Assembly: GCA_040388605.1 (NCBI GenBank)
Contig: JAZKBN010000062.1
Span: forward strand, 1 to 64,000
DNA from: JAZKBN01 sp040388605
Lineage (GTDB): Bacteria; Bacteroidota; Bacteroidia; Cytophagales; Flexibacteraceae
DNA length: 64,000 bases
Direction of reading: 5' to 3'
The position numbers and the translations under genes are program-made. Positions 53,100 through 60,373 of this stretch are shown one piece after another; the first letter of the stretch is position 1; each line of letters opens with the position of its first letter. The notes under the pieces are model-generated. The model was not told where the DNA came from. It did no database searches and saw only the letters and a program-made list of their open reading frames with translations.

Positions 53100-53528
53100 A
53101 TGCCGAAGCTGAAATTCAGGTTTTTAATGTTGCCCCTGCTGCTGTTTTCTGCCTGCGGCGGCGACACACGTAACCTGATTCCGCAGGTGGTGGTTTATGA
53201 AGAAGTATTCCTGAACAGCTACGAAGGCTTAAAGCTGATTAACCCGCCCAATTGGATATATCATGCCGGCGGAATTAAAGGTCTTATAGTGCACAGTCCC
53301 TCCACCGGCTCTTATGTAGCCTTTGAACGCTGCTGCCCCTGGAATGCCGATAAGCAAAACGCCGTTATGGTAGATGTCAGCGGCCTGTTCCTGGTAGATA
53401 CCGCCTGCGGCTCCCGATTCGACTGGAGCGGCAATGTGCTGAAAGGGCCCGCGTATATGCCCCTGCTGCAATACAAAGTAGATAATACAAGCGCTGCCAA
53501 CAGGCTGGTTATAACCAATACGCCTTAA
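53100..53528 (+). CDS. Rieske-like lipoprotein lacking the usual cluster ligands
   Basis: 142 residues. A lipoprotein signal (LLLFSACGG) is followed by a small beta fold. The C-terminal half resembles a Rieske domain (ACGSRFDWSGNVLKGPA, like the usual CPxHGxxF-D-G-xVxxGPA), but where Rieske proteins have CxH and CxxH, this protein has ERCCPWN and DTACGSRF, so both His ligands are missing. It probably does not hold a normal [2Fe-2S] cluster. Its gene is 3 bases from htrA, which suggests a partner or substrate in the periplasm. The family call rests on the GSRFD...GPA pattern. Confidence 0.7.
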   Translation: MPKLKFRFLMLPLLLFSACGGDTRNLIPQVVVYEEVFLNSYEGLKLINPPNWIYHAGGIKGLIVHSPSTGSYVAFERCCPWNADKQNAVMVDVSGLFLVDTACGSRFDWSGNVLKGPAYMPLLQYKVDNTSAANRLVITNTP

Positions 53529-53560
53529 TTTTGGCGCTGAAATGAGCTTAGTAAAATAAT

Positions 53561-53600
53561 AACAGGCCCCGAAAACAAATGTCGGTGCCTGTTTTCATTT
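53561..53600 (+). terminator. Terminator after the htrA/lipoprotein unit
   Basis: AACAGGC (53561-53567) pairs with GCCTGTT (53587-53593), with further pairing of CCCGA and TCGGT inside, and the stem ends in TTTT. It also lies at the end of the convergent aldehyde dehydrogenase gene. Confidence 0.75.
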
Positions 53601-53645
53601 TGTGCCGGTGGTGATTCAGGTGTTATGTATGTGTACAGGTGAGTT

Positions 53646-55019
53646 CTACTTCACCCAAACCGTTTTCACATTCACAAACTCCTTAATGCCATGGTGCGAG
53701 AGCTCACGGCCGAACCCTGATTTTTTAATTCCGCCGAAAGGTACCCTGGGGTCCGATTTTACAATTTCGTTTACAAAAATGCAGCCTGCTTCCATGCTCC
53801 GGGCCAGCAATTTCCCGCGTTCAGAATCAGCTGTCCATATACTGCCGCCCAATCCGAAACGGGAGCTGTTGGCTACTGTAATAGCCTCCTCAGCATCTTT
53901 TACCCTTATAAGCGATGCCACCGGCCCGAAAAGCTCTTCATCCCAGCCGGGTGTTCCGGGTTGTACATTATCAAGCAATGTGGCCGGGAACCATGCGCCG
54001 TCGGCTTTTGGTACAGCCTTGGTGCGCGCAACCGCACCGCCTTGCAGGCAGGCATTCACCTGCTTTTCCAGTTCGGCAGCCAAATCCTGGCGGGCTTGGG
54101 GGCCATAATTTGTAGCAGGGTTTTCAGGGTCTCCCATTACGAGTGCGTCCATGGCGGCGGCCATTTCTTTGGCGAAGGACTCGGCGATGGAGTTTACTAC
54201 TATAAAGCGCTTGGCGGCAATGCAGCTTTGTCCGGCGTTTATCATGCGCGCTTTGGCGGCAAGGGAGGCCACTGCGGGTATATCAACATCTTCAAGCACA
54301 ATAAAGGCATCTGAGCCGCCAAGTTCTAAAACGGTTTTCTTCAGGTTTTTACCGGCTGTTGCGGCAACCTGTATGCCTGCATTTTCGCTTCCGGTTAGCG
54401 TTACAGCTTTTATTGCCCGGTGCGCAATGAGCGCTTCCATCTCTGAGCCGGGTATTGCCACATTACTGAAACAGCCTTCCGGAAAGCCGGCCTCGCGGAA
54501 AATATCCTGAATGGCATAGCCGCAACCCTGCACATTAGATGCATGCTTAAGAATACCCACATTGCCTGCCATTAACGCCGGTGCGGCAAACCTGAATACC
54601 TGCCAGAAAGGGAAATTCCAAGGCATAATGGCCAGCACCGGCCCCAATGGCTGATAGGCCACAAAGCTGTCAGAGGCTTCGGTTTTAATTGGCTCATCGG
54701 CAAGAAATGCCTCGGCATTTTCGGCGTAGTAACGGCAGCAATTGGCGCATTTTTCAACTTCGGCAATGCTGTCTTTTAAAACTTTGCCCATTTCGCGGGT
54801 CATGAGCAAACCGAGCTCGGCTTTGCGAGCCAGCAGCATATCGGCTGCTTTTTGCATGAGGGTTGCCCTGTGTGCAAAGCTTGTTTGGCTCCATGCCGAA
54901 AAGGCTTTTTCAGCAAGGCTGATTATGGCTTCGGTTTCTTCGGTGGTGTTAACCGGGTATGTGGCAATTGTTTGCCCTGTTGCCGGATTTATGCTGCCAA
55001 GTGTTTTTATGCTGCTCAT
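53646..55019 (-). CDS. NAD(P)-dependent aldehyde dehydrogenase, succinate-semialdehyde type
   Basis: 457 residues, typical for the short succinate-semialdehyde dehydrogenase branch. Motifs: IMPWNFPFWQVFR, LTGSENAGIQVA (cofactor loop), general-base Glu in LELGGSDAF, catalytic Cys in NAGQSCIAAKR, EELFGPVASL and FGGIKKSGFGREL. It oxidises an aldehyde, most likely succinate semialdehyde, to the acid. No gab genes lie nearby, so substrate choice is by family resemblance only. It is monocistronic. Confidence 0.9.
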   Translation of the reverse strand: MSSIKTLGSINPATGQTIATYPVNTTEETEAIISLAEKAFSAWSQTSFAHRATLMQKAADMLLARKAELGLLMTREMGKVLKDSIAEVEKCANCCRYYAENAEAFLADEPIKTEASDSFVAYQPLGPVLAIMPWNFPFWQVFRFAAPALMAGNVGILKHASNVQGCGYAIQDIFREAGFPEGCFSNVAIPGSEMEALIAHRAIKAVTLTGSENAGIQVAATAGKNLKKTVLELGGSDAFIVLEDVDIPAVASLAAKARMINAGQSCIAAKRFIVVNSIAESFAKEMAAAMDALVMGDPENPATNYGPQARQDLAAELEKQVNACLQGGAVARTKAVPKADGAWFPATLLDNVQPGTPGWDEELFGPVASLIRVKDAEEAITVANSSRFGLGGSIWTADSERGKLLARSMEAGCIFVNEIVKSDPRVPFGGIKKSGFGRELSHHGIKEFVNVKTVWVK

Positions 55020-55084
55020 AAAGCTGATGTATGCAATTTAAAAGCCGGGTTTACCTGCTTAAAGGGTTTCCGCCTTTAAATGAC

Positions 55085-55092
55085 TAATTTTG
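55085..55092 (+). promoter_or_regulatory. -7 promoter element for the cvfB-type gene
   Basis: TAATTTTG, an exact TAnnTTTG match, 97 bases before the start at 55189 and 65 bases from the divergent aldehyde dehydrogenase start. Confidence 0.5.
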
Positions 55093-55188
55093 CCCGGTAA
55101 TTGTTCGGCCAATTTGCCGTACAAAATTCACATTGAAAATCCGGTTGTTAATTCCGGCAATTTAATTCCTCTTTTGCTTTCGCCCGCT

Positions 55189-56025
55189 ATGCCAGATTTA
55201 GGTTATCCGTCCCGCTTACAAATTATAAAGCACCTCGATTTCGGCATGTACCTGCAGGCCGGCGAAGACGAGATTCTTATACCCACCCAGTACATTCCGG
55301 AAGGCGTACAGATTGGCGATTACATAGATGTATTCCTCTACCGCGATTCAGAAGATCGTGTAATTGCCACCACCCTTGAGCCTGCCATGTACATAGGCGA
55401 GGTGGAATACCTTGAAGCGGTATCGGTAGTGCCGCAGGGGGCATTTATGGAATGGGGCCTGCCTAAAGATTTGCTGGTGCCGTTCCGTGAGCAGGAAACC
55501 AAAATTGTAGAGGGTATGGTTTACCCGGTTTACCTCTATCTCGATGAGCAAACCCAACGCCTCGCCGGCAGCACCCGCCTCAGCCGCTTTATTAAAAACG
55601 ACGAGCTGACCGTTGAGGAAGGTGAAGAAGTGCAGCTGCTCATTCTGAACCCTACCGATCTGGGTTATAATGCGCTTATTAACAACAAGCATTTCGGTCT
55701 TATATACGAGAACGAGGTTTTTAAGCCACTGCAAAGCGGTATGCGCATGCGCGGCTTCATAAAGAAAATAAGGGAAGACAATAAGATAGACCTCAGCCTG
55801 CAGCCTAAGGGTTATGCCGCTGCTGAAGAAGGAACCACTGAAATAAGGGCAGCCCTGAAAAAAGCAGGCGGTTTTTTACCCCTGCACGATAAAAGCGAGC
55901 CAGAGGAAATATACAATGCCCTGAAAATGAGCAAAAAAGTGTTTAAAAAGGCTATAGGGGCCTTATACAAAAGCCGTGAAATTTTATTAGAGCAGGGCGG
56001 TATAAGAGCTGTAAGCGAAGATTAA
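55189..56025 (+). CDS. CvfB-type S1 RNA-binding protein
   Basis: 278 residues from the ATG at 55189 (MPDLGYPSRLQII). It has the tandem S1-like layout of CvfB/YitL: a first S1-like domain (FGMYLQAGEDEILIPTQYIP, GDYIDVFLYRDSEDRVIAT), a second (GAFMEWGLPKDLLVPF), a third (LGYNALINNKHFGLIYENEV, MRGFIKKIREDNKIDLSLQ) and a C-terminal winged-helix (LPLHDKSEPEEIYNALKMSK). In Firmicutes CvfB affects virulence-gene expression through RNA binding; here it is likely a general RNA-related factor. A start at 55090 would coincide with the promoter element and is rejected. Confidence 0.92.
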   Translation: MPDLGYPSRLQIIKHLDFGMYLQAGEDEILIPTQYIPEGVQIGDYIDVFLYRDSEDRVIATTLEPAMYIGEVEYLEAVSVVPQGAFMEWGLPKDLLVPFREQETKIVEGMVYPVYLYLDEQTQRLAGSTRLSRFIKNDELTVEEGEEVQLLILNPTDLGYNALINNKHFGLIYENEVFKPLQSGMRMRGFIKKIREDNKIDLSLQPKGYAAAEEGTTEIRAALKKAGGFLPLHDKSEPEEIYNALKMSKKVFKKAIGALYKSREILLEQGGIRAVSED

Positions 56026-56039
56026 TAGTTAAGCAAGGC

Positions 56040-56783
56040 TTAAGCGCCCGGCTCAAAGTCAATAAAGCATCTTATGGCTTCGTGCAGTAAAACGGCTTGG
56101 GTAACGGCTTCTTTATTGCAGCCAATAGCCCCAAGGCTTATTATTATCATTTCGTTTTTTTGAACCTTACTTAAGATTTCTGCAAACTGCCTGCATTCTG
56201 AAATGCGCATATTTGCTTTCAGGCTGATTTGAACAAGCGCAACGGGTTCGGCTAATGCGGCATCTGGAAAAAGTGTTTGCATAGCCATTCCGCAATGGTA
56301 ATCGGGGCCGCGGTGTGCATCAGGTAAAGCATTCAGCGGATTTAATGCTTCAAGCAATTTATCCGCTAAAGGTCTGTCGGCGGCAGGGGAGTAATTGTTT
56401 TGCGCGTATTCACCTTCCTTAGGTCCCAGCCAATGCATAGGCACAGGAGTATTTGTGGTACCAACCATAATCTCATTGCTTACCCAATGCGGCGAAATAA
56501 AAATTACCGTCTGCGGTCGCATTATTCCTTTCCTTAATGCCAATAATTCTTGCGTCGGACCTGATGGGTAGGCAGAGAATGCCGGGACAATTAAAAGCCT
56601 CTTTTTACCTGAGTCGCTACCTGATTCAGGTCTTGCAGATTCAGGATTGTTATCCGGAAAATGAGGGTTTTGAAAAGCATTCGGCTTTAAAAAAGTATTG
56701 AAACGCTTACCCGCTGCTGATATACCTGCCGGCAGCCCTAATAATGCGCTGCTGAATAAGCCAATAAATTTCTTCCTGTTCAT
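56040..56783 (-). CDS. Exported LigB/DOPA-dioxygenase-like protein with altered metal site
   Basis: 247 residues. The N-terminus (NRKKFIGLFSSALLGLPAGI) is an export signal, unusual for this normally cytoplasmic family. The rest follows 4,5-DOPA extradiol dioxygenases (class III, YgiD): VIFISPHWVSNE retains the second His, and GPDYHCGMAMQTLFPDA the middle His region. The first-His motif GHGSP is replaced by PAFSAYP, and the GNxVHN motif by SLGAIGCN. The metal site is therefore probably incomplete. It ends 15 bases after the convergent cvfB gene. Function unknown; catalytic activity doubtful. Confidence 0.65.
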   Translation of the reverse strand: MNRKKFIGLFSSALLGLPAGISAAGKRFNTFLKPNAFQNPHFPDNNPESARPESGSDSGKKRLLIVPAFSAYPSGPTQELLALRKGIMRPQTVIFISPHWVSNEIMVGTTNTPVPMHWLGPKEGEYAQNNYSPAADRPLADKLLEALNPLNALPDAHRGPDYHCGMAMQTLFPDAALAEPVALVQISLKANMRISECRQFAEILSKVQKNEMIIISLGAIGCNKEAVTQAVLLHEAIRCFIDFEPGA

Positions 56784-56814
56784 ACCCTAATAGTTTTCCC
56801 GCTGCATGCGGGAA

Positions 56815-57420
56815 TCAGGGCCTGTGAATTACAACGCTGTCGGTAACAATTTCGTTGCTGGTATGCAAAGCACGGTCACGAATACGAATTTTGAACCTGA
56901 ACACCTGCCCTATATCAAATGAGCCCTGTCCCATGCTGATGGTATAGGTAATCAGGCCTTTAACAGGTTCGCTGTGGTTGTCGTCGGCAATGCGCGGGTA
57001 ACGGCCGGTATATGTAAAACCTGCGAGTGGGAACACGTAATCTTCCCAGCCGGCTTCGGTTTTTTCCTGGAAGGTTACAAAGAAGTTATTGAAATTGGGG
57101 TTCCTGATGCCTGCAGCGCTGTCTATCCACTCCTTAAATTTATCGAGCTTTATGTCGTTTTCATCAAGGCCGAGGTCACCGTCTCCGTCCTGGTAAGTAA
57201 TGGCAATTTTAAACTGGTCGTTAATAATATCCTGCTGACCGGCGCCTGTGAAATGAGTTACCACATCGGGGTAGAAGCCAAGACTTTTATAACCAATGAC
57301 AGGGGTAGAAGGGTATTCAGGCGGGCTTGGGCATGCGGTTAACATCAGCAGGGCTGTTGCCGCCGGCAGAAAAAGCATGAAAGCGCCCCTGAATCGGGCC
57401 AAGCCTGGTTGAAACTGCAT
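56815..57420 (-). CDS. Lipoprotein of unknown function with acidic calcium-loop-like motif
   Basis: 201 residues from the ATG at 57420, ahead of a lipoprotein signal (LLMLTACPSPPEYP). The middle contains ITYQDGDGDLGLDENDI, an Asp/Gly loop of the sort seen in calcium-binding domains. The later part has beta-strands (RFKIRIRDRALHTSNEIVTD) ending in VVIHRP. A recurring Bacteroidota lipoprotein type; no function known to me. It lies between the LigB-like gene and the omega-amidase on the same strand, with 31- and 73-base gaps. Confidence 0.75.
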   Translation of the reverse strand: MQFQPGLARFRGAFMLFLPAATALLMLTACPSPPEYPSTPVIGYKSLGFYPDVVTHFTGAGQQDIINDQFKIAITYQDGDGDLGLDENDIKLDKFKEWIDSAAGIRNPNFNNFFVTFQEKTEAGWEDYVFPLAGFTYTGRYPRIADDNHSEPVKGLITYTISMGQGSFDIGQVFRFKIRIRDRALHTSNEIVTDSVVIHRP

Positions 57421-57493
57421 TGTAATAAATTTGTATAAAGGTAAACCGGTTTTTCTGTTCAACAATAACGAAAGAAAACGCTGTTTATGCTGT

Positions 57494-58276
57494 TCAGCTG
57501 AAATCAGCGTCTTTAAAAACCGGGAATTTTTCGCGGTAGCCCTGAAGCGGCTCAAATTCAATGGCTGCGCTTAGTTGTACAGGTTCAGTACCGGCTTTTA
57601 GAATGATGTTTCCTTTAGGGTCGCAAAGGCTGCTGTGTCCGCCATAGGTTTGGCTTTGGAAAGGTCCGCATGCGTTTACGCCCAGGCAATAGGCCTGGTT
57701 TTCAACAGCCCTTGCGGGCAGCAGGGTTTCCCATGCGCTTACACGCGGCATAGGCCATGCGGCACAGAAAATCAGCAAATCATATTCGGTGCCATGGTTG
57801 CGACACCATTCAGGAAAACGAAGATCGTAGCAAATGAGGGGACAAATTTTCCAGCCTTTTAATTCAACAATAAGCCGGGCTTTACCGGGGCTGTAAACTT
57901 TTTCTTCGCCGGCGAAAGTAAAGAGGTGCTTTTTATCATATCGCTCAAAAGTACCGTCGGGCCGCATCCAGATGAGGCGGTTATAGTATTTGGTTGGGCT
58001 TTCTTTGGCGGTTTCTTTTACAGGCAGGCTTCCGCAAATAACCGCACCGGTTCGTTGTGCCATAAGCCGCATCCATTTCATGGTATGCAGGTTTTCGGGC
58101 TCAGCAACGGCCGGGGCATCCATGCTGTACCCGGTAGCGAACATTTCAGGCAGCACAATTATATCATGCTTCCCGGAAGCATCATGCAGGTTTTCTTCCA
58201 ATGCAGAAAGGTTGGCCGCAACACCACCTTCAACGTGGGCATGCTGAACAAGTAATAAGTTTAAAGTTTCGGACAT
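57494..58276 (-). CDS. Nitrilase-superfamily omega-amidase (YafV-like)
   Basis: 260 residues from MSETLNLLLVQ. The catalytic triad of nitrilases is visible: Glu in VLPEMFATGYS, Lys in YDKKHLFTFAGEE, Cys in LICYDLRFPEW. LLPARAVENQAYCLGVNA is the family's C-terminal core. YafV/Nit2 omega-amidases hydrolyse the amide of 2-oxoglutaramate and 2-oxosuccinamate to 2-oxo acids, a clean-up step after transamination. Divergent from bioB. A start at 58411 would add 45 unrelated residues. Confidence 0.93.
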   Translation of the reverse strand: MSETLNLLLVQHAHVEGGVAANLSALEENLHDASGKHDIIVLPEMFATGYSMDAPAVAEPENLHTMKWMRLMAQRTGAVICGSLPVKETAKESPTKYYNRLIWMRPDGTFERYDKKHLFTFAGEEKVYSPGKARLIVELKGWKICPLICYDLRFPEWCRNHGTEYDLLIFCAAWPMPRVSAWETLLPARAVENQAYCLGVNACGPFQSQTYGGHSSLCDPKGNIILKAGTEPVQLSAAIEFEPLQGYREKFPVFKDADFS

Positions 58277-58426
58277 GTTGAACAATTTTCTTCTCTTTGG
58301 TTCAGAAGCATTGAGGCAGGGCATTGTTTGCCTGCCTGTTATAAATGCAAGAGCGCTGAGGTGCCGAAAATTACGTAAACTCTGTACAAATAAGCGGTAT
58401 TTAAGCAGCAAAGCCCATGCTTTTCA

Positions 58427-58455
58427 TTGCCGATCCGCATCATTCCCTATATTTG
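58427..58455 (+). promoter_or_regulatory. Promoter of bioB (TTG, 18 bases, TATATTTG)
   Basis: TTG at 58427-58429 and TATATTTG at 58448-58455 are 18 bases apart, matching the Bacteroidota -33/-7 promoter, 30 bases before the bioB ATG. This supports 58485 over the earlier in-frame start. Confidence 0.75.
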
Positions 58456-58484
58456 TTCTCCATTCCTTACCATTCCCAACGAAA

Positions 58485-59504
58485 ATGACCGCTATCCGCA
58501 ACACCTGGACCCGCGCCGAGATTGCCGAAATATATAATACCCCCGTACTTGACCTCATTTACCGTGCTGCATCGGTGCACCGCGAGTTTAACGATGCGCA
58601 GGAAGTACAGGTTTGCACCCTGCTGAGCGTAAAGACCGGGGGATGCCCCGAAGACTGCGCCTATTGCCCACAGGCTGCACGTTACCATACCAATGTAAAA
58701 GTGCAAAAGCTGATGCCCGTAGCTGAAGTGCTTGAGGCTGCAGCCAATGCCCGCGATGCCGGAAGCACCCGTTTCTGCATGGGCGCTGCATGGCGCGAAG
58801 TGCGCGACAACCGCGATTTCGACCGTGTGCTTGATATGGTGAAAGGCGTAAACCAAATGGGTATGGAAGTTTGCTGTACCCTTGGTATGCTTACCGAAGA
58901 GCAGGCCAATAAGCTGGCCAACGCCGGCCTTTACGCCTACAACCATAACCTGGATACCAGCGCAGAGCACTACGACAAAATTATAAGCACCCGTACCTAC
59001 GATGATCGCCTTGATACTTTGGAGCACGTACGTAAATCCGGCATATCGGTTTGCAGTGGCGGCATTATAGGCATGGGCGAAACAGATACCGACCGAATAG
59101 GTATGCTGCATACCCTTGCCACCCTGCCTGAGCATCCTGAATCTGTTCCGGTAAATGCGCTGGTGCCGGTTGAAGGCACGCCGCTCGAGGAGCAGCCTCG
59201 GGTATCGGTTTGGGAAATGATTCGTATGATTGCGACGGCCCGCATTATTATGCCCAAAGCTATGGTTCGCCTTTCGGCCGGGCGTGTACGTATGAATACC
59301 GAAGAGCAGGCCCTCTGCTTCCTTGCCGGGGCAAACTCCATTTTCGCCGGCGATAAATTGCTCACCACCCCGAACAACGGTATTGATAACGATAAAGAGC
59401 TTTTCCAAACCCTGAACCTGCGTCCGCGCAAGGCTTTTAAGGATGGCGAGCCGGCAGTTAAGTTCGAGCAGATACCAAGCGCAGCCGCTGCTATGGCGGT
59501 TTAA
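58485..59504 (+). CDS. bioB: Biotin synthase
   Basis: 339 residues, a radical SAM enzyme that inserts sulfur into dethiobiotin as the last step of biotin synthesis. The SAM-cluster motif is CPEDCAYC; other family landmarks are VCTLLSVKTGG, ARDAGSTRFCMGAAWRE, CCTLGMLTEEQA, YNHNLDTSAEHY, ICSGGIIGMGET-type SVCSGGIIGMGETD, and RLSAGR (Arg of the auxiliary cluster) near the C-terminus. Transcribed alone, with a good promoter and a terminator 28 bases downstream. No other bio genes are present here. Confidence 0.97.
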   Translation: MTAIRNTWTRAEIAEIYNTPVLDLIYRAASVHREFNDAQEVQVCTLLSVKTGGCPEDCAYCPQAARYHTNVKVQKLMPVAEVLEAAANARDAGSTRFCMGAAWREVRDNRDFDRVLDMVKGVNQMGMEVCCTLGMLTEEQANKLANAGLYAYNHNLDTSAEHYDKIISTRTYDDRLDTLEHVRKSGISVCSGGIIGMGETDTDRIGMLHTLATLPEHPESVPVNALVPVEGTPLEEQPRVSVWEMIRMIATARIIMPKAMVRLSAGRVRMNTEEQALCFLAGANSIFAGDKLLTTPNNGIDNDKELFQTLNLRPRKAFKDGEPAVKFEQIPSAAAAMAV

Positions 59505-59532
59505 GCGCAAAGCTTTAAATAATTAAGTAAAG

Positions 59533-59574
59533 GCCCTCGGCTGCAATTTAATATTTGCGGCCGAGGGCTTTTTC
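59533..59574 (+). terminator. Terminator of bioB
   Basis: GCCCTCGGC (59533-59541) pairs perfectly with GCCGAGGGC (59560-59568), extended inward by TGCAA/TTGCG, then a five-T tail. Confidence 0.88.
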
Positions 59575-59620
59575 ATATATTGAGGCCCGGAACCATGATT
59601 AAAACCCCGACAACAAACCA

Positions 59621-60010
59621 ATGAAAAAAGTTACAGGCATAGGCGGCATATTCTTCAAAAGCCAGGACCCTAAGAAGATTAAAGAATGGTACGGCGAACA
59701 TCTCGGCCTGAATACCGATGACTACGGCGCCGGCTTCCAATGGCTGCATGCCGATAACCCGGAAGAAAAAGGCTTTACCCAATGGAGCCCCTTTAAAGCC
59801 GATACCAAGTATTTTGAGCCATCGCAGAAGGAGTTCATGATAAACTACACCGTGGAAGACCTGGAAGCCCTTGTGGAACAGCTTAAAGCTGCCGGAGTAA
59901 CCATCTGCGATGAGATGGAGGTGGTATCTTACGGCAAGTTCATACACATTATGGACCCTGACGGCAATAAGATCCAGCTTTGGCAGCCGCTGGAGCATGA
60001 GGATTTCTAA
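59621..60010 (+). CDS. VOC-superfamily (glyoxalase-like) protein
   Basis: 129 residues with a single glyoxalase/bleomycin-resistance-type fold: FFKSQDPKKIKEWYGEHLGL at the start, a beta-strand core (GAGFQWLHAD, FMINYTVEDLEALVEQLKAAG) and the closing IHIMDPDGNKIQLWQP with a Glu/Asp-rich end. Such proteins bind a metal and act on small molecules, often in detoxification; the substrate is unknown. It is followed by the hipBA promoter. Confidence 0.88.
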   Translation: MKKVTGIGGIFFKSQDPKKIKEWYGEHLGLNTDDYGAGFQWLHADNPEEKGFTQWSPFKADTKYFEPSQKEFMINYTVEDLEALVEQLKAAGVTICDEMEVVSYGKFIHIMDPDGNKIQLWQPLEHEDF

Positions 60011-60017
60011 AATTTAA

Positions 60018-60070
60018 AATGTTGTTTATTATCATCAGAATATTTAATTTTGATGATAATAAACAACATT
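60018..60070 (+). repeat. 20-bp perfect inverted repeat at the hipBA promoter (operator)
   Basis: AATGTTGTTTATTATCATCA (60018-60037) is the exact reverse complement of 60051-60070, across a 13-base spacer. The arms flank the promoter core and end 3 bases before the hipB ATG. HipB proteins repress their own operon by binding inverted sites; this is a very strong candidate operator. Confidence 0.85.
60022..60052 (+). promoter_or_regulatory. hipBA promoter
   Basis: TTG at 60022-60024, a 20-base spacer, and TAATTTTG at 60045-60052 fit the Bacteroidota -33/-7 promoter. The -33 lies in the left repeat arm and the -7 runs across the spacer into the right arm. The start of transcription would be near 60058, so the hipB ATG must be 60074, not an earlier in-frame codon at 60050. 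Confidence 0.8.
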
Positions 60071-60073
60071 AAT

Positions 60074-60373
60074 ATGCCGTCTAAGAAAACCATACTGCTG
60101 CCCAAGTATCAGAAAATGATGGAGCAGATAGGCGAAAACATAAAGCTGGCCCGCAAGCGCCGTAAGCTTACAACGGCCATGGTAGCTGAACGGGCTAATA
60201 TTAACCGGGTTACGCTTTATCATATAGAAAAAGGCAACCCAAGTGTATCGTTCGGTAACTACTTTAATGTAATGCGCATTCTCGGTCTTCAGAACGATTT
60301 TATGAAGCTGGCAGCCGATGATCCGCTGGGCAGGAAACTGCAGGATTTAGAGCTTTTATTTGGGAAGAAGTGA
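60074..60373 (+). CDS. hipB: HipB-type antitoxin, XRE-family DNA-binding protein
   Basis: 99 residues. A Cro/CI-type helix-turn-helix (IGENIKLARKRRKLTTAMVA, ERANINRVTLYHIEKGNPS, VSFGNYFNVMRILG) with short flanks (residues 1-20 and a C-terminal acidic-hydrophobic tail LEDLELLF-like QDLELLFGKK). HipB binds DNA and holds the HipA kinase inactive. Its stop (TGA at 60371) overlaps the hipA ATG as TGATG, so the two are translationally coupled. The operator is described separately. Confidence 0.92.
   Translation: MPSKKTILLPKYQKMMEQIGENIKLARKRRKLTTAMVAERANINRVTLYHIEKGNPSVSFGNYFNVMRILGLQNDFMKLAADDPLGRKLQDLELLFGKK

Noticed and set aside
58467..59510. Long open frame (347 codons) on the minus strand opposite bioB
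   Set aside because: It is antisense to a full, well-conserved biotin synthase and its translation has no recognisable domain; a codon-bias shadow.
60050..60073. Earlier in-frame start for hipB
   Set aside because: It lies within the -7 element, upstream of the probable transcription start.
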